Source of the DNA: Pseudisothecium myosuroides
Lineage: Eukaryota; Streptophyta; Bryopsida; Hypnales; Lembophyllaceae
Direction of reading: 5' to 3'
Length of the DNA: 64,000 nucleotides
Assembly: GCA_951799445.1 (NCBI GenBank)
Contig: OX637297.1
Location: 8,494,001-8,558,000, forward strand
In this document: positions 37,082 to 46,235 of the stretch, one piece after another
Position numbering within the stretch: the stretch's first letter is position 1
How the letters are laid out: each line of letters begins with the position of its first letter
Notes under the pieces: model-generated
What the model was told of the DNA's origin: nothing
What the model saw: the letters and a program-made list of their open reading frames with translations, nothing else
The model's database searches: none
Position numbers and translations under genes: made by a program

Positions 37082-37471
37082 CTAGTCTCCCAATGCCGCT
37101 TGATCTTACTCCATGGTCTAAGGATAACACATTGAAAATACAAGCAGACGCTAATTGCTTCAGGGAGGATCATGCAATGATGAACTATAAATGTTTTCTC
37201 GTTCTGGGCTTCCTTCAAGAGCACTCTTTGTACATAAAATGAAAGCAAAATAAAATTCACAAAGTGTACTTCCTGAATTAATATGTAATGATGTGTCGAC
37301 CTGATCGGCAATGTCAGTGCCCCAAATGATCTATACATTCTCTGAATCTTTCAAAAGAGGAGCACATCAACGTCTAGTCCATGACAACGACTAACCGAAT
37401 TCGGTGTCTGTCATGTTTCCGGCTTTCACAATTTGTCTACAGTTTCTGCATTAACCAAAATAAAGTAGTCG

Positions 37472-37921
37472 TTAAGGGTCAAAACGAGGTAATAGGAGCC
37501 ACTCGCGACATGCTTTGTAGTGTTTATTGGACTGCTTTGGTTGAAATTTGAATTTTTATTTTTGTTCATTTAGCTCTTGGAATGCCTAAACATTCATGTA
37601 AGGCTTCATTTATCTATTTATTGTCCATGAACGTCATTAAAGTGGTTATTTTACATCAAATTGAGTATGATTTTCATCTTTCTTATTTTCATTAAGCACT
37701 GGTTACATGCTTAATTTGGAGGGATTTTGTACTTAATTTAGATGAAATAATGATATCAAAGACTATACATAATTCAAATGTGTCACTATAACAATTATGA
37801 TTATTGAGGTATGTTTTTTTTGGACAAATCCAAACAAAATTGAGCTACACAATCAATAATAACTTCAAAAAAGCAGTGGTTACATCGAAGTTGGCTCCTA
37901 TTACCTCGTTTTGACCCTTAA
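37472..37921. mobile_element. TTAA-flanked MITE with perfect 26-bp inverted repeats
   Basis: TTAA (37472-37475) is followed by GGGTCAAAACGAGGTAATAG and six further bases, and the exact reverse complement precedes TTAA (37918-37921). The total is 450 bp. The perfect ends suggest recent activity. TTAA target choice is the piggyBac hallmark, though the GGG tip differs from the CCC tips of the other families here. Confidence 0.85.
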
Positions 37922-40513
37922 GTACCCACAGATGTTCGCGTCCTATGAAAGTATAACTTCAATGAATTGCTGCTGATAAGCAATGCCCTCCAAGTGTAGG
38001 TGGTGAGTACCCAAAATTGGCATGACTGTTCATAATTTAATAGATTGTTCATCTCTATAAGGAGTGAACTCCTCTGCCTTCAGTACTCCAAGTTAGTTTC
38101 CTGAAGAAGGCACTAACGATTCATTCAAGCAGTCCATTTGGTACCCCGCGCATTAGCAGTTTCCTGACGACGAGCTTGTCTGACAGACCTCCCTCTCTCT
38201 CTTGTGACCGACAGCTATAAGGTGGCAGGAGTGAAGGTCGAAATGCCTCTGTCTCCTATGACTGTCTTGACAAATGTTATTATGAGGAAAGTGAACAATA
38301 TTTCTTGCTATTCATATTCTTCTGTTTCTTTACCCTACTTCTCTTGAATTGCTTCTACAAGGTAAAAACCATTAATGAGGCCACTTGTCGAAGATGTAGC
38401 AGACCTTAGTAGACTCATTATTTTTTGTTTCTGTGAAATAACCACGATGCACTTAGTTTCTCAGCACGTGCTTCTTTAACGACGCCAATAAATGTTTTTT
38501 TCTGACGGCTTCAATGAATCACTTTTCATAGTTTATAAAAGACCTATACATCTCGCTGCACTAAATTCAACCCTACTTGACCGTTGACTCTTAGGATGAC
38601 AAAATCGCTACTCCGTCTATTGAATATGCCCTAGAATTCTCTCACTAGTCTCCAGAAGTTGTTTGAATTTGATTTGGAAGTGTTAAAGTCAGGGAGACTG
38701 ATTGATTTCCATAATGCAATAGTGAACAGAAAGTAGGGGTCAAAAAACACAGGACACTGTTAGGATAAATTAACTTCAGCAAATTTTCCATGCCTTATCC
38801 TTGTCCTTCTCGGACATTCGATAATTCTCTACTTTGAAATTGTAGGAGTCCAATTTCCCGAAATTAATGATGTTAAAAAATGGGCAATTATATTTTCCCA
38901 TAATAGTTAAACATATAATCGACAAAGAAATGTCTGACATTAATCTCTTCATGCAGCTGTCACAAATGATGAGGACAGCTACAACCATACAAGCGCTTCT
39001 TACCTAGAGCAACGTCACCATTGGAAGATCAACTTTGCGTTACTTAGCTAATAGAGTTTGAAACTATCAGGCAACTTCCATTGTACAGATTTCTGCAATG
39101 TGAAGTTCTTTCTGTATGTAACTGGTTTCACGTAGCGTGTTTCAGCTGAGTAGTGTGACATTCTTATCGTTAAAACGGAAAACATGGTCCCGCTATCAGT
39201 TCACATATTATATTCTTCAACTGGAGAGAATATGCCGTTACTCTAAGTCCGGCTCTACAAAACAATAACTAGAGTCTTCTGTACATTTATATGATCTAGA
39301 GTAGAGTTTGCAGTCCAAAACAGAGATGGTATTCACTGCTGTCAACAGTGTCTGAAATCATTCCACGAAGTAGGGAGAACTGCTAGGTTTGCTGTCTACA
39401 TATGTTCAATTCAAATGGTATTGGCAGAGATTAATTATTTGATCGAAACGGATTAATAAAAAAATTTCCACGTACTCAGAACTCTTGAAAACCTATATGT
39501 TAGTTCGTGTATCCGCAGAAAGATGTATGCTTCTACGCACTCGATAAGTGTTTGAAGGGGGGAAAAATTTGAAGGCCACTTATCCAAACACCTGCAGTCC
39601 GAATGCCTTCAATGCACTTGAAAACACTTTCAGCTGGTCTTCCTACAGCAAAGAGCACTAAAACTTTCAGAGCGTCTCATTCACAACTATAACAGTAGCT
39701 ACCATGTGGTGCAATACAATAAAAACGAGTGGAAGGTAATTCCAAAAGTAATTCCAAATGTGGTGTTCACAAAAATGGACTATTCAATAAAACTTGAGGA
39801 AATTGCTCTCTGTAATGGTTTCTATTTTGTAAAAATCATGAAGAAGTCTACTTTCAGCATCAAAAAAACGATTTTCAAAAATAATGATTAAAAATTTACT
39901 TATCATGATGTTGTGGAAAGGTACCCACAACAATCTGAACTTTGTCTAGTGATTAGGGTTTTTAGAAAATAGTCTCAAATAAACTATATCTTGGACATTA
40001 AATCACACTAGAAATTCATATAAAAAAATTTGAGTACATTTTGAGAAGTCATACATAGATTGGGTTATATTTCTTAAGCACTTCAACCTCAATTTTTTTT
40101 GTGTCTTCTACTTTTAAGAGCAAACATGGAAAAAGAGAGGTCAAAGTTTTCCATAGTTTGAACACCCTGATCATCAAAAATTATAATCTTGAAATCCTTG
40201 AATGATGTTGTTGTGTTTTTTCCCCCCATGTGATGTTTGACATTTATAGTTCGGAATTCTACAATTACAATTGAAAAACAAAAAGATTCAACTAATTAGA
40301 ATGTTGGCATCATATTCAATTAGGAGGAAGTTTGCAAAGCCTTAAAATAGGCCTTGGGCATTTAGGGATAAATTTGTTTACAGTTTCCCCTGAGTGTTGT
40401 TTCAAACCTACAAACTCAGAAAAGGTCTTTTGTTATAAGCTTTGTTTGCAAGGTGGAATAAAAAGAAGAAGTATTTCTTGATGCAGCTGACTTGTTGTTT
40501 TGTCACCCCCAAA
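37922..40513. other. Mixed stretch: no supported gene; second ~650-bp repeat copy at its end
   Basis: 37.9-39.7 kb has more balanced base composition and GA-rich words (about 38190-38210), but no exon chain could be built. About 39750-40371 is the second copy of the ~650-bp TTAA-family repeat; its right edge, CCTTGGGCATTTAGGG-ATAA, is close to that of 32200. Confidence 0.35.
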
Positions 40514-40701
40514 TACAGTAGAACCTCTCTAAGTTGATCCCCTCTAAGTTAATGAAGCATTGTCAAGAAGTATTGATTGCCGGTCCCAACTAACAATATG
40601 AACCACATACAAACATGATGACCCTCCCTAATGTAATAACCTCTCAAACTCAATGTATCAGACCAGTCCCATTTCTATCAACTTAGAGAGGTTCTACTGT
40701 A
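40514..40701. mobile_element. pogo-type MITE (Emigrant/Lemi-like), CAGTAGAACCTCTCTAAGTT ends
   Basis: TA-CAGTAGAACCTCTCTAAGTT at 40514 and its inverted copy AACTTAGAGAGGTTCTACTG-TA ending at 40701 enclose 184 bp. CAGTAGAACCTCT ends with TA duplications are the established signature of pogo-lineage Tc1/mariner MITEs of plants. There is no coding capacity. Confidence 0.9.
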
Positions 40702-40739
40702 TTTGATAAAGTTCTTGCACTTCAGCCCTTGTGTCCCCT

Positions 40740-41683
40740 TACTGAGCAATGGCAATTCACCCTAGAGGCCCTTTGTCCCTTCGGAGGACAAATGGGATTT
40801 CAGGCAGGTTTGTACGGACTAAAATTCTGTCTGGATTTTTTGAAACTATTCTTGAAGATCAAAAAACTAATAAGTTTAGTGGAAATATGATTTTTTTCAT
40901 AGTCGGTGCTAGGGAACAGTACTTATGACCAAATAAGCTCAAAACTAGAGACGGCGGGCAGCCCGTTCAGCAAACAAAGAATGGACAAACATTTTTTTTT
41001 AATTTTTTTCCAGATAGAATATATTTTTGTCTATCTGGTAAGTTTTGATTCATTTCATTTGGATTTGTTTTGAGAAAGTTATGGATATTCTTGTTTTTCA
41101 GGCAGCTAGAGCATTTTCTTGAAAAAATGAACTTATAGGATTCATTTGTAGATGCAATTTTTAAAAATTTAAATCTTCTTTTTTTGCATGGTTTAAATTA
41201 CTTGCTAGAACAATCTCACCATAGAGATTAGTGCATTTCCATTCCATCTAAAATATAAGAATATTTTAGATTTTCCTTCTATCTTGTACCTACTTCTATA
41301 TAACAAATTTTTGAAGAATGAAAATTTAGTTTTTTTGTAATTATTTTTTCCCTAGACTCTCCACTCCATTCTCTACTATGAAGATTTAGAGGTCAAAACG
41401 TTGTAGTGCAGAAATTTTAAGTTAAAAATGTTTAAAGTAAAAAAATCTAGCCCCATAATGTGTTTGAAAACTTTTTTTTCCACTTCAAATGCACATATTT
41501 TGCAATTAGTGCAGTCAGAAATTCAAAAAATTTGTCAATACATTTTCATATTAGTTAATTGTAAGATCCTGTAGTTAGATGTTAAAAAAAAAAACTTTTC
41601 AAATTTTTTTTATTCTTTCCTAAAGAAATGGCAGTTTCTAGTGTTTTTTGGCAGAAAAAGGCCTTGGGCCTTCAGGGGTTAAC
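40740..41683 (-). mobile_element. ~940-bp TTAA-family element, copy 2 of the inverted pair
   Basis: Read on the minus strand it begins TTAA-CCCCTGAAGGCCCAAGGC (right edge, to about 41683) and continues CTTTTTCTGCC, matching 32349 on. Its inner part, 41035-41130, mirrors 32870-32990. The far end, near 40765-40800, carries the small hairpin CCCTTCGGAGG-like sequence seen also at 33215-33240. Confidence 0.6.
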
Positions 41684-42573
41684 GCAAAATCTCATGTTGG
41701 ACAATGCCATCATTCTTGCAAGAGTCACTCATTGGCCTTAATTAACCCCTGAACGATCATGAAGCCAGCACATGGCTTCTACAATAACATTTAAAAAAAG
41801 ATTGATATGTAAACCTCAGTAACAGTCTATCTGGAATTAAGAGACTCTAGATGATTTTAATTGTTGAATCCACTGGTGCAATCCAATAGAGAAAAGATTA
41901 TGTGTACAATTTCTGGTGAATTTCTTGAAAATGGAAAAGGCATTGTGTGCCATCAGTTCACATTTTTAGAGTTTTTTTTGTATAGCTCAAAATGATTTAG
42001 AAATAATTACACATGAACATCATGATGGTAAACATATAAGGCCTTATTCGTTAAATTGAGACAAAGTGGTCATTTTGAGACTTTGAAAACCGGATGCAAA
42101 GCTTTCATGATTCAGTAGACGGTGAAGCCAACGATAATTGAAGCCCAAATTACGACCATGATAACAACTCGTGAAGGATTTGCCTTAGTGACTCCAAACG
42201 AAGAACTGGAATTACATCGCTAAATTAGAACACAAGAATTGTTGTTGCAAATGTTCAGCCACAAAGTACATAAGAGATGGAAAAAAGAGTCCATTTACAT
42301 TTAATAAGCTCGAGTAACTCGAGAATTTCATTACAAAAAGAGTATGACTCTAATTTTACTGAGAATATCATCTGAAGTGAACGAATTATGTATTGCTAAA
42401 TTTTTACTTCGACTCGTTGTAGAATTGAAGAGGCTCACTATACAAAAAGCACTCTATTTCTGTAAATCTTTTATCCTGACTATTGGGTATGCTATTAATA
42501 GTATGGGAGGCTCGAAAGCCGAGGGCTTCGATGCAAAATACGAGGACTTCAAAAACTTGTGTTTTCCTAATAT
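41684..42573. other. Spacer downstream of the minus-strand gene block
   Basis: It starts with another family-like end (TTAACCCCTGAACGATCATG at about 41742). A 15-bp palindrome CTCGAGTAACTCGAG lies at about 42309-42323. No gene is seen; the last part is probably the 3' untranslated region of the Ser/Arg-rich exon. Confidence 0.4.
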
Positions 42574-43502
42574 CTACTTATTGGTATTGGCTGTACAATT
42601 GTTCTTTGCCGCCTCCAACGCCTTCTGTTTCTCGCGGCCTCTCATGATTTCTTCGCGTCGAGAAGGATGGTGCGGATAGTGACAATTGAACGCACTATTG
42701 ACGTCCACACCCCTCTCCTTTCGCTTCGGCTTACTTGCACTTTGCGGAACCTCGGAGGCGGAAAGAGACTTGGACTTTCGAGGAGGCGGTCTTGATAACA
42801 GAATATTGGCATTGCTTATGTACGGTCGTCCAGACCCAGTTGATGTCGAGCTCAGAGATCGCCGCCGATCTCGAATATACCTTTGAGTGTGAATGCCGTC
42901 CACGGAAGGTAGTCGTCTTATTCCGATAGATGGCGATGGACGTTGGCGAGAATCGTCGAGTTGAGGTAAGCTAGATGCACCCTGTGCAATGACATGCTCA
43001 ACCTTTTTTAAATCCCCAGACTGGGACACTGTTTGGATATTGCGGGATTCAGCGGGTCGCGGCGCAGGCCGCATGACAACAGCATCCTCGGAACGAGGAT
43101 GTCCCGCACCTTCCTCGATCGGCAGGTTGAGTTTCCGGTTGGTCGCGGCCTCCGTCCGCGGAGCCGGCGAGAACGCCCCTCCTTGTGCCGACGATGTCCT
43201 CTTCAGCGAGGACGGGGAGCAGATGGGTGTCCTGACGGGCCCTCGACTCGGGGGACTGTCCACGACGCCGTCCTCGACGTTCCCCTTGGAGTAGTCTATG
43301 GCCGCGGATGCCGCATCTGCGGCAGAGCGCAGCATGTAGGGCTTCAAAACCGGCGCGGGTCCGCAACTCCCTCCCTCGGATTCGCTACAGCTGGAGAGCG
43401 ATTTCTCAGACCCGGACAAGAGGCTCCGCGTCAGCCTTCGCTTCAAGGCCCAAAATTTCTCAAAATCGTCTGGAACCTGAAGGAATTGCACGAGACAATA
43501 CC
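42574..43502 (-). CDS. Ser/Arg-rich exon or gene, unrecognised, intact to its stop
   Basis: A long uninterrupted minus-strand frame encodes about 305 residues. It starts NGWYCLVQFLQVPDDFEKFW and continues through Ser/Pro/Arg-rich, probably disordered sequence (RDRRRSLSSTSTGSGRPY, SRPPPRKSKSLSASEV), ending in a Lys/Asn-rich tail. The 5' edge is probably a splice acceptor: TTGGATATGAAG before GGCAATGG at about 43503, preceded by a T-rich tract. No ATG in this frame is needed if it is a downstream exon. Its place after the FCP1-like gene, repeated weakly at 14.7 kb, suggests it belongs to that transcription unit or a neighbour. RS-like repeats suggest a nuclear protein, which is inference only. 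Confidence 0.5.
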
Positions 43503-43678
43503 AACCATTGCCCTTCATATCCAAGACGAACACAATCCAAAAAATAAGAAATCCATGGAAAACGAAAGGTATTTTTGAAATGTGAACTCAATATATTATT
43601 TACAAATGAATGTACAGTAGATACAATATTATGAAATACAAAATGCCAATACGGTTCGATCCGGCCTCACATGTTAGC

Positions 43679-44731
43679 CTAGTTCCTAGCACGACCACGC
43701 CACTCTATGACTACGTTATCCGATGGAAGTACGTAGCGCGCCCCCATGTTCGTCGTGGACGTTCTCATTGCATTGGTGACTTCTTGGTAACGGTAGTCAT
43801 TAGGGAAGAGCGGCGCCTCTCCGATCCGATTGGCCTCTACATACTCCTATAATCTACCTGGTTGGACGTCCGAGACAAGATGCTTGAGCCACGGCAGGAG
43901 GTCCCCCATGAGGAAGTTGTTCCTCTACTTCTCGTGGTTCCAAGTGTCAAGAATAATCAAGTTCCCCCTCTCATTGCATATACACTTGTGCGGAGTGTCG
44001 TCAATGAGAAGGGTGTTGTCTGCGGAGAACGTCGTGTTACCACTGGGATTGAGGAACAGCGTCTCGGACAGGACCTTCATGAAGACGACTTTCACACCGT
44101 AGTGATAATACCTCCCCCGAGTGACCTCTATCTTTCTGCACTCACTTTGGGCCAAGACATCGAAGGGGGCCCTGCAATGACTAAATATGTGTGCCGCTAT
44201 CGGTTCCGCGTTGGACTTGACCATCAAGGTCCACACTAGAACCCTATCCGCGATGTTCAAGACCTCTTGGAGGAATTCAGCAACATTTTTTCGGGCGAAC
44301 ACCGCCTTTGGTCCGATGATCGTCGGGTTTCTATGGCAGAGAACATTGTCTTGGACCTTGTGGGCCTTGAATTGCGGTTGCATTCCAAAGTCCTTGGTCT
44401 CCACTTGGCAGAGCACCCCATTTAGGTCGAAGACAATGTTCAGCCACTTCCTCCTGGGTTGCGGCACTACAGGCGGCACATTTTTCGGCACAATCTCTCT
44501 CCCGCCTTGCGACTCTACTTGATTACATCAGAACAACAGAGAAAATGGAGTTACCTGTTTAAATGCAGAAGTGGGAGAGCCAGACAGAGGGGAAACGGAT
44601 TGAATGCCACACATCGACTGCGGTCTCCCATTAGGAAGGGCTTTCACAGGCAGCGGACGGTACACGCTCTTAAGTTTTTTGGATTGAGCAAAAAAACAAT
44701 GACAGTGCAATACAATTAGACCATGGTCCAT
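43679..44731 (-). pseudogene. FCP1/NLI-type HAD phosphatase-like gene, with in-frame stops
   Basis: The family (FCP1, SCP, TIM50) dephosphorylates phosphoserine on protein tails such as RNA polymerase II. Here RKWLNIVFDLNGVL (nt 44428-44411 for DLNGVL) is HAD motif I with Asn in place of the second Asp, VLVWTLMVKSN is the motif II region, and TLLIDDTPHKC is the DDSP-type motif IV. The same DxN change is in the 13.7-kb paralogue, so it is inherited. A conserved C-terminal part (LLPWLKHLVSDVQPG) follows. The frame runs without frameshift from ATG 44731 to 43679 but contains TGA (44530-44528), TAG (43927-43925) and TAG (43849-43847). The TGA lies in a 42-base segment (44554-44513) beginning GTAACT and ending AG, which could be a very short intron. 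Loss of the acid/base Asp suggests altered or absent catalysis. Confidence 0.7.
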
Positions 44732-44754
44732 TTTCGATATTGAATCTCGTATAT

Positions 44755-44760
44755 TTTATT
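44755..44760 (-). terminator. AATAAA polyadenylation signal
   Basis: On the minus strand TTAATAAAATAT lies about 235 bases after the stop at 44994 and just before the FCP1-like start, so it probably ends the methyltransferase-like transcript. Confidence 0.4.
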
Positions 44761-45252
44761 AACAAACGTTACATAACACATCCGCAAAATTTTGCTGTCT
44801 TCTATGGCGCGACAGAGCTGTACACTAAACATTATACTACACTAAACTACATGCAACGCAGTCGCAGACGATTTCTCCGTGAGCACCAGGAAATCAAGGA
44901 GTGGCGACGCCATCCTGTCAAGCAGTATGAATTTGAATGAGCGACCAAAACACATATACAACACAGTTGACTAGAACTCTAAGTGTTTTGGACTCAGTCG
45001 AAATCATAAGGGTCAGCTAATTGTACCTGAGCGGATTCCACTCGCTGCAAAATCACACCCTCCTGGGTCCCTTTGACCGCAGGCTCATCCGCCATCATCG
45101 TGTCGACGATGTCCTCCAGTTCGCCATAGTTGACTTGCTCTTCCTCAAGAGGAATTGGCGACTCCAGGTGACCCACATCCTCCCTGGACGTCTGACATGC
45201 TGTCCCCTCTACTGCCACTGCCTCATACGGAGGCTGGAAACCCCTTCGCGAG

Positions 45253-45273
45253 TTATCGTCGACTCGACGATGT
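45253..45273. promoter_or_regulatory. Palindrome copy inside coding sequence
   Basis: TATCGTCGACTCGACGAT is an almost perfect copy of the dispersed near-palindrome, inside the C-terminal tail frame (encodes RRVDDN on minus). Confidence 0.6.
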
Positions 45274-45432
45274 CCCTCCCCCGCCTGGCCCGCTGTAGGT
45301 TGCTGAGTGGGATCAACCACCTCTTGACTCACAACTCCAAATCCAGACCGATCGAGAGAGGCAATTGTCGGAACTTGGGATGCCGGCGTGGAAGTCACCA
45401 AGTCTACGTTGGCAAGAGACACCACGTTGCTA

Positions 45433-45453
45433 CTATCATCGGGTCGAGGATCC
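45433..45453. promoter_or_regulatory. Palindrome copy inside coding sequence
   Basis: TATCATCGGGTCGAGGAT, about 180 bp from the previous copy, in the same frame (encodes DPRPDD on minus). Confidence 0.55.
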
Positions 45454-46235
45454 GGTAGCTTAGACACGAGCTGCCTCATCTGGTGTGACACGCCTTGTGC
45501 CGGCGCAGACACAGATCACTGCTGAGGTGGAGCAACGGGCACTGAAACCTGAAGGCTCACCGTCTGACTAGCTGGAGTCTGCTGAGACATGAAAAAAGAT
45601 TCGAATCGTGCCATTTTAGCCTCAAGAATCGCAATCTGCTTCTTAGATTCTGCTTGAACTGCAATGATCTTCTTATTCAAAGCCTCCAGTTTGTCAGCCA
45701 TCTCTTTGTCCTTCGCCTCCCTCGCCGCCTTCCTCTCCAGCCTTCGGGTCCTGGCATCGTCCTCTGCTTGCCACCAGCCTTTCTCTTTCTTCACGGGTCC
45801 AAGAGGCGTTAAGCTTGGGGCCACGAGGACAGCAAGCTCACTACCAGGCATGATCTCCTGCGACTACGTGCCCTCGAGGTTGGGTGGCCCGCCCTCGGCT
45901 TCGGACTTGTCGTCATCGTCCGATTCGTGCCGCACGTCCGCTTCATCGACGTCCTTTATTTCGACTACATCGGCATGCAACACCTTGTGCTTCCTCTTCA
46001 GCCATTCTGGAATGTCGGGATCATCAAGGAAGCTGTATTCTTCCGTGACGATGGGATTGGGCGGATCCATCTCTTTCGACGGCCCCGCTTTGGAGTCATG
46101 TGTGCCCCGCTGAGCTGCTGCTTGCTGCTGCTCCTCGAACTCATGGTCTATTTAGACATCCTCGTCAGGTTGCTAGGGTATTTGGACAGCAAGCGGGGCC
46201 GGCTGTACCAATGGCATGGCTTGCTGGGCCGCAGG

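Larger units (their letters stand above)
44994..46235 (-). pseudogene. Acidic and coiled-coil C-terminal region of the methyltransferase-like protein
   Basis: The reading frame of the methyltransferase-like region continues without any frameshift. It covers a Gln/Ala-rich stretch (FEEQQQAAAQRG), an acidic stretch (DDDDKSEAEGG), then a charged coiled coil (RRLERKAAREAKDKEMADKL, then LNKKIIAVQAESKKQIAI at about 45790-45640), and a Ser/Pro/Asp-rich tail ending PLEEEQVNYGELEDIVD and DPYDFD. In-frame stops are TAG 46175-46173, TAA 46154-46152, TAG 45866-45864 and TGA 45518-45516; the final TGA is at 44996-44994. The same tail occurs in the plus-strand paralogue at 11.8-13.1 kb, so it is a conserved part of the family. 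Two copies of the palindrome lie within it and are translated (DPRPDD and RRVDDN). Confidence 0.6.

Noticed and set aside
43033..43578. Plus-strand frames opposite the Ser/Arg-rich exon
   Set aside because: They mirror the GC-rich codons of the longer minus-strand frame and are Arg/Cys-rich, as shadow frames usually are.
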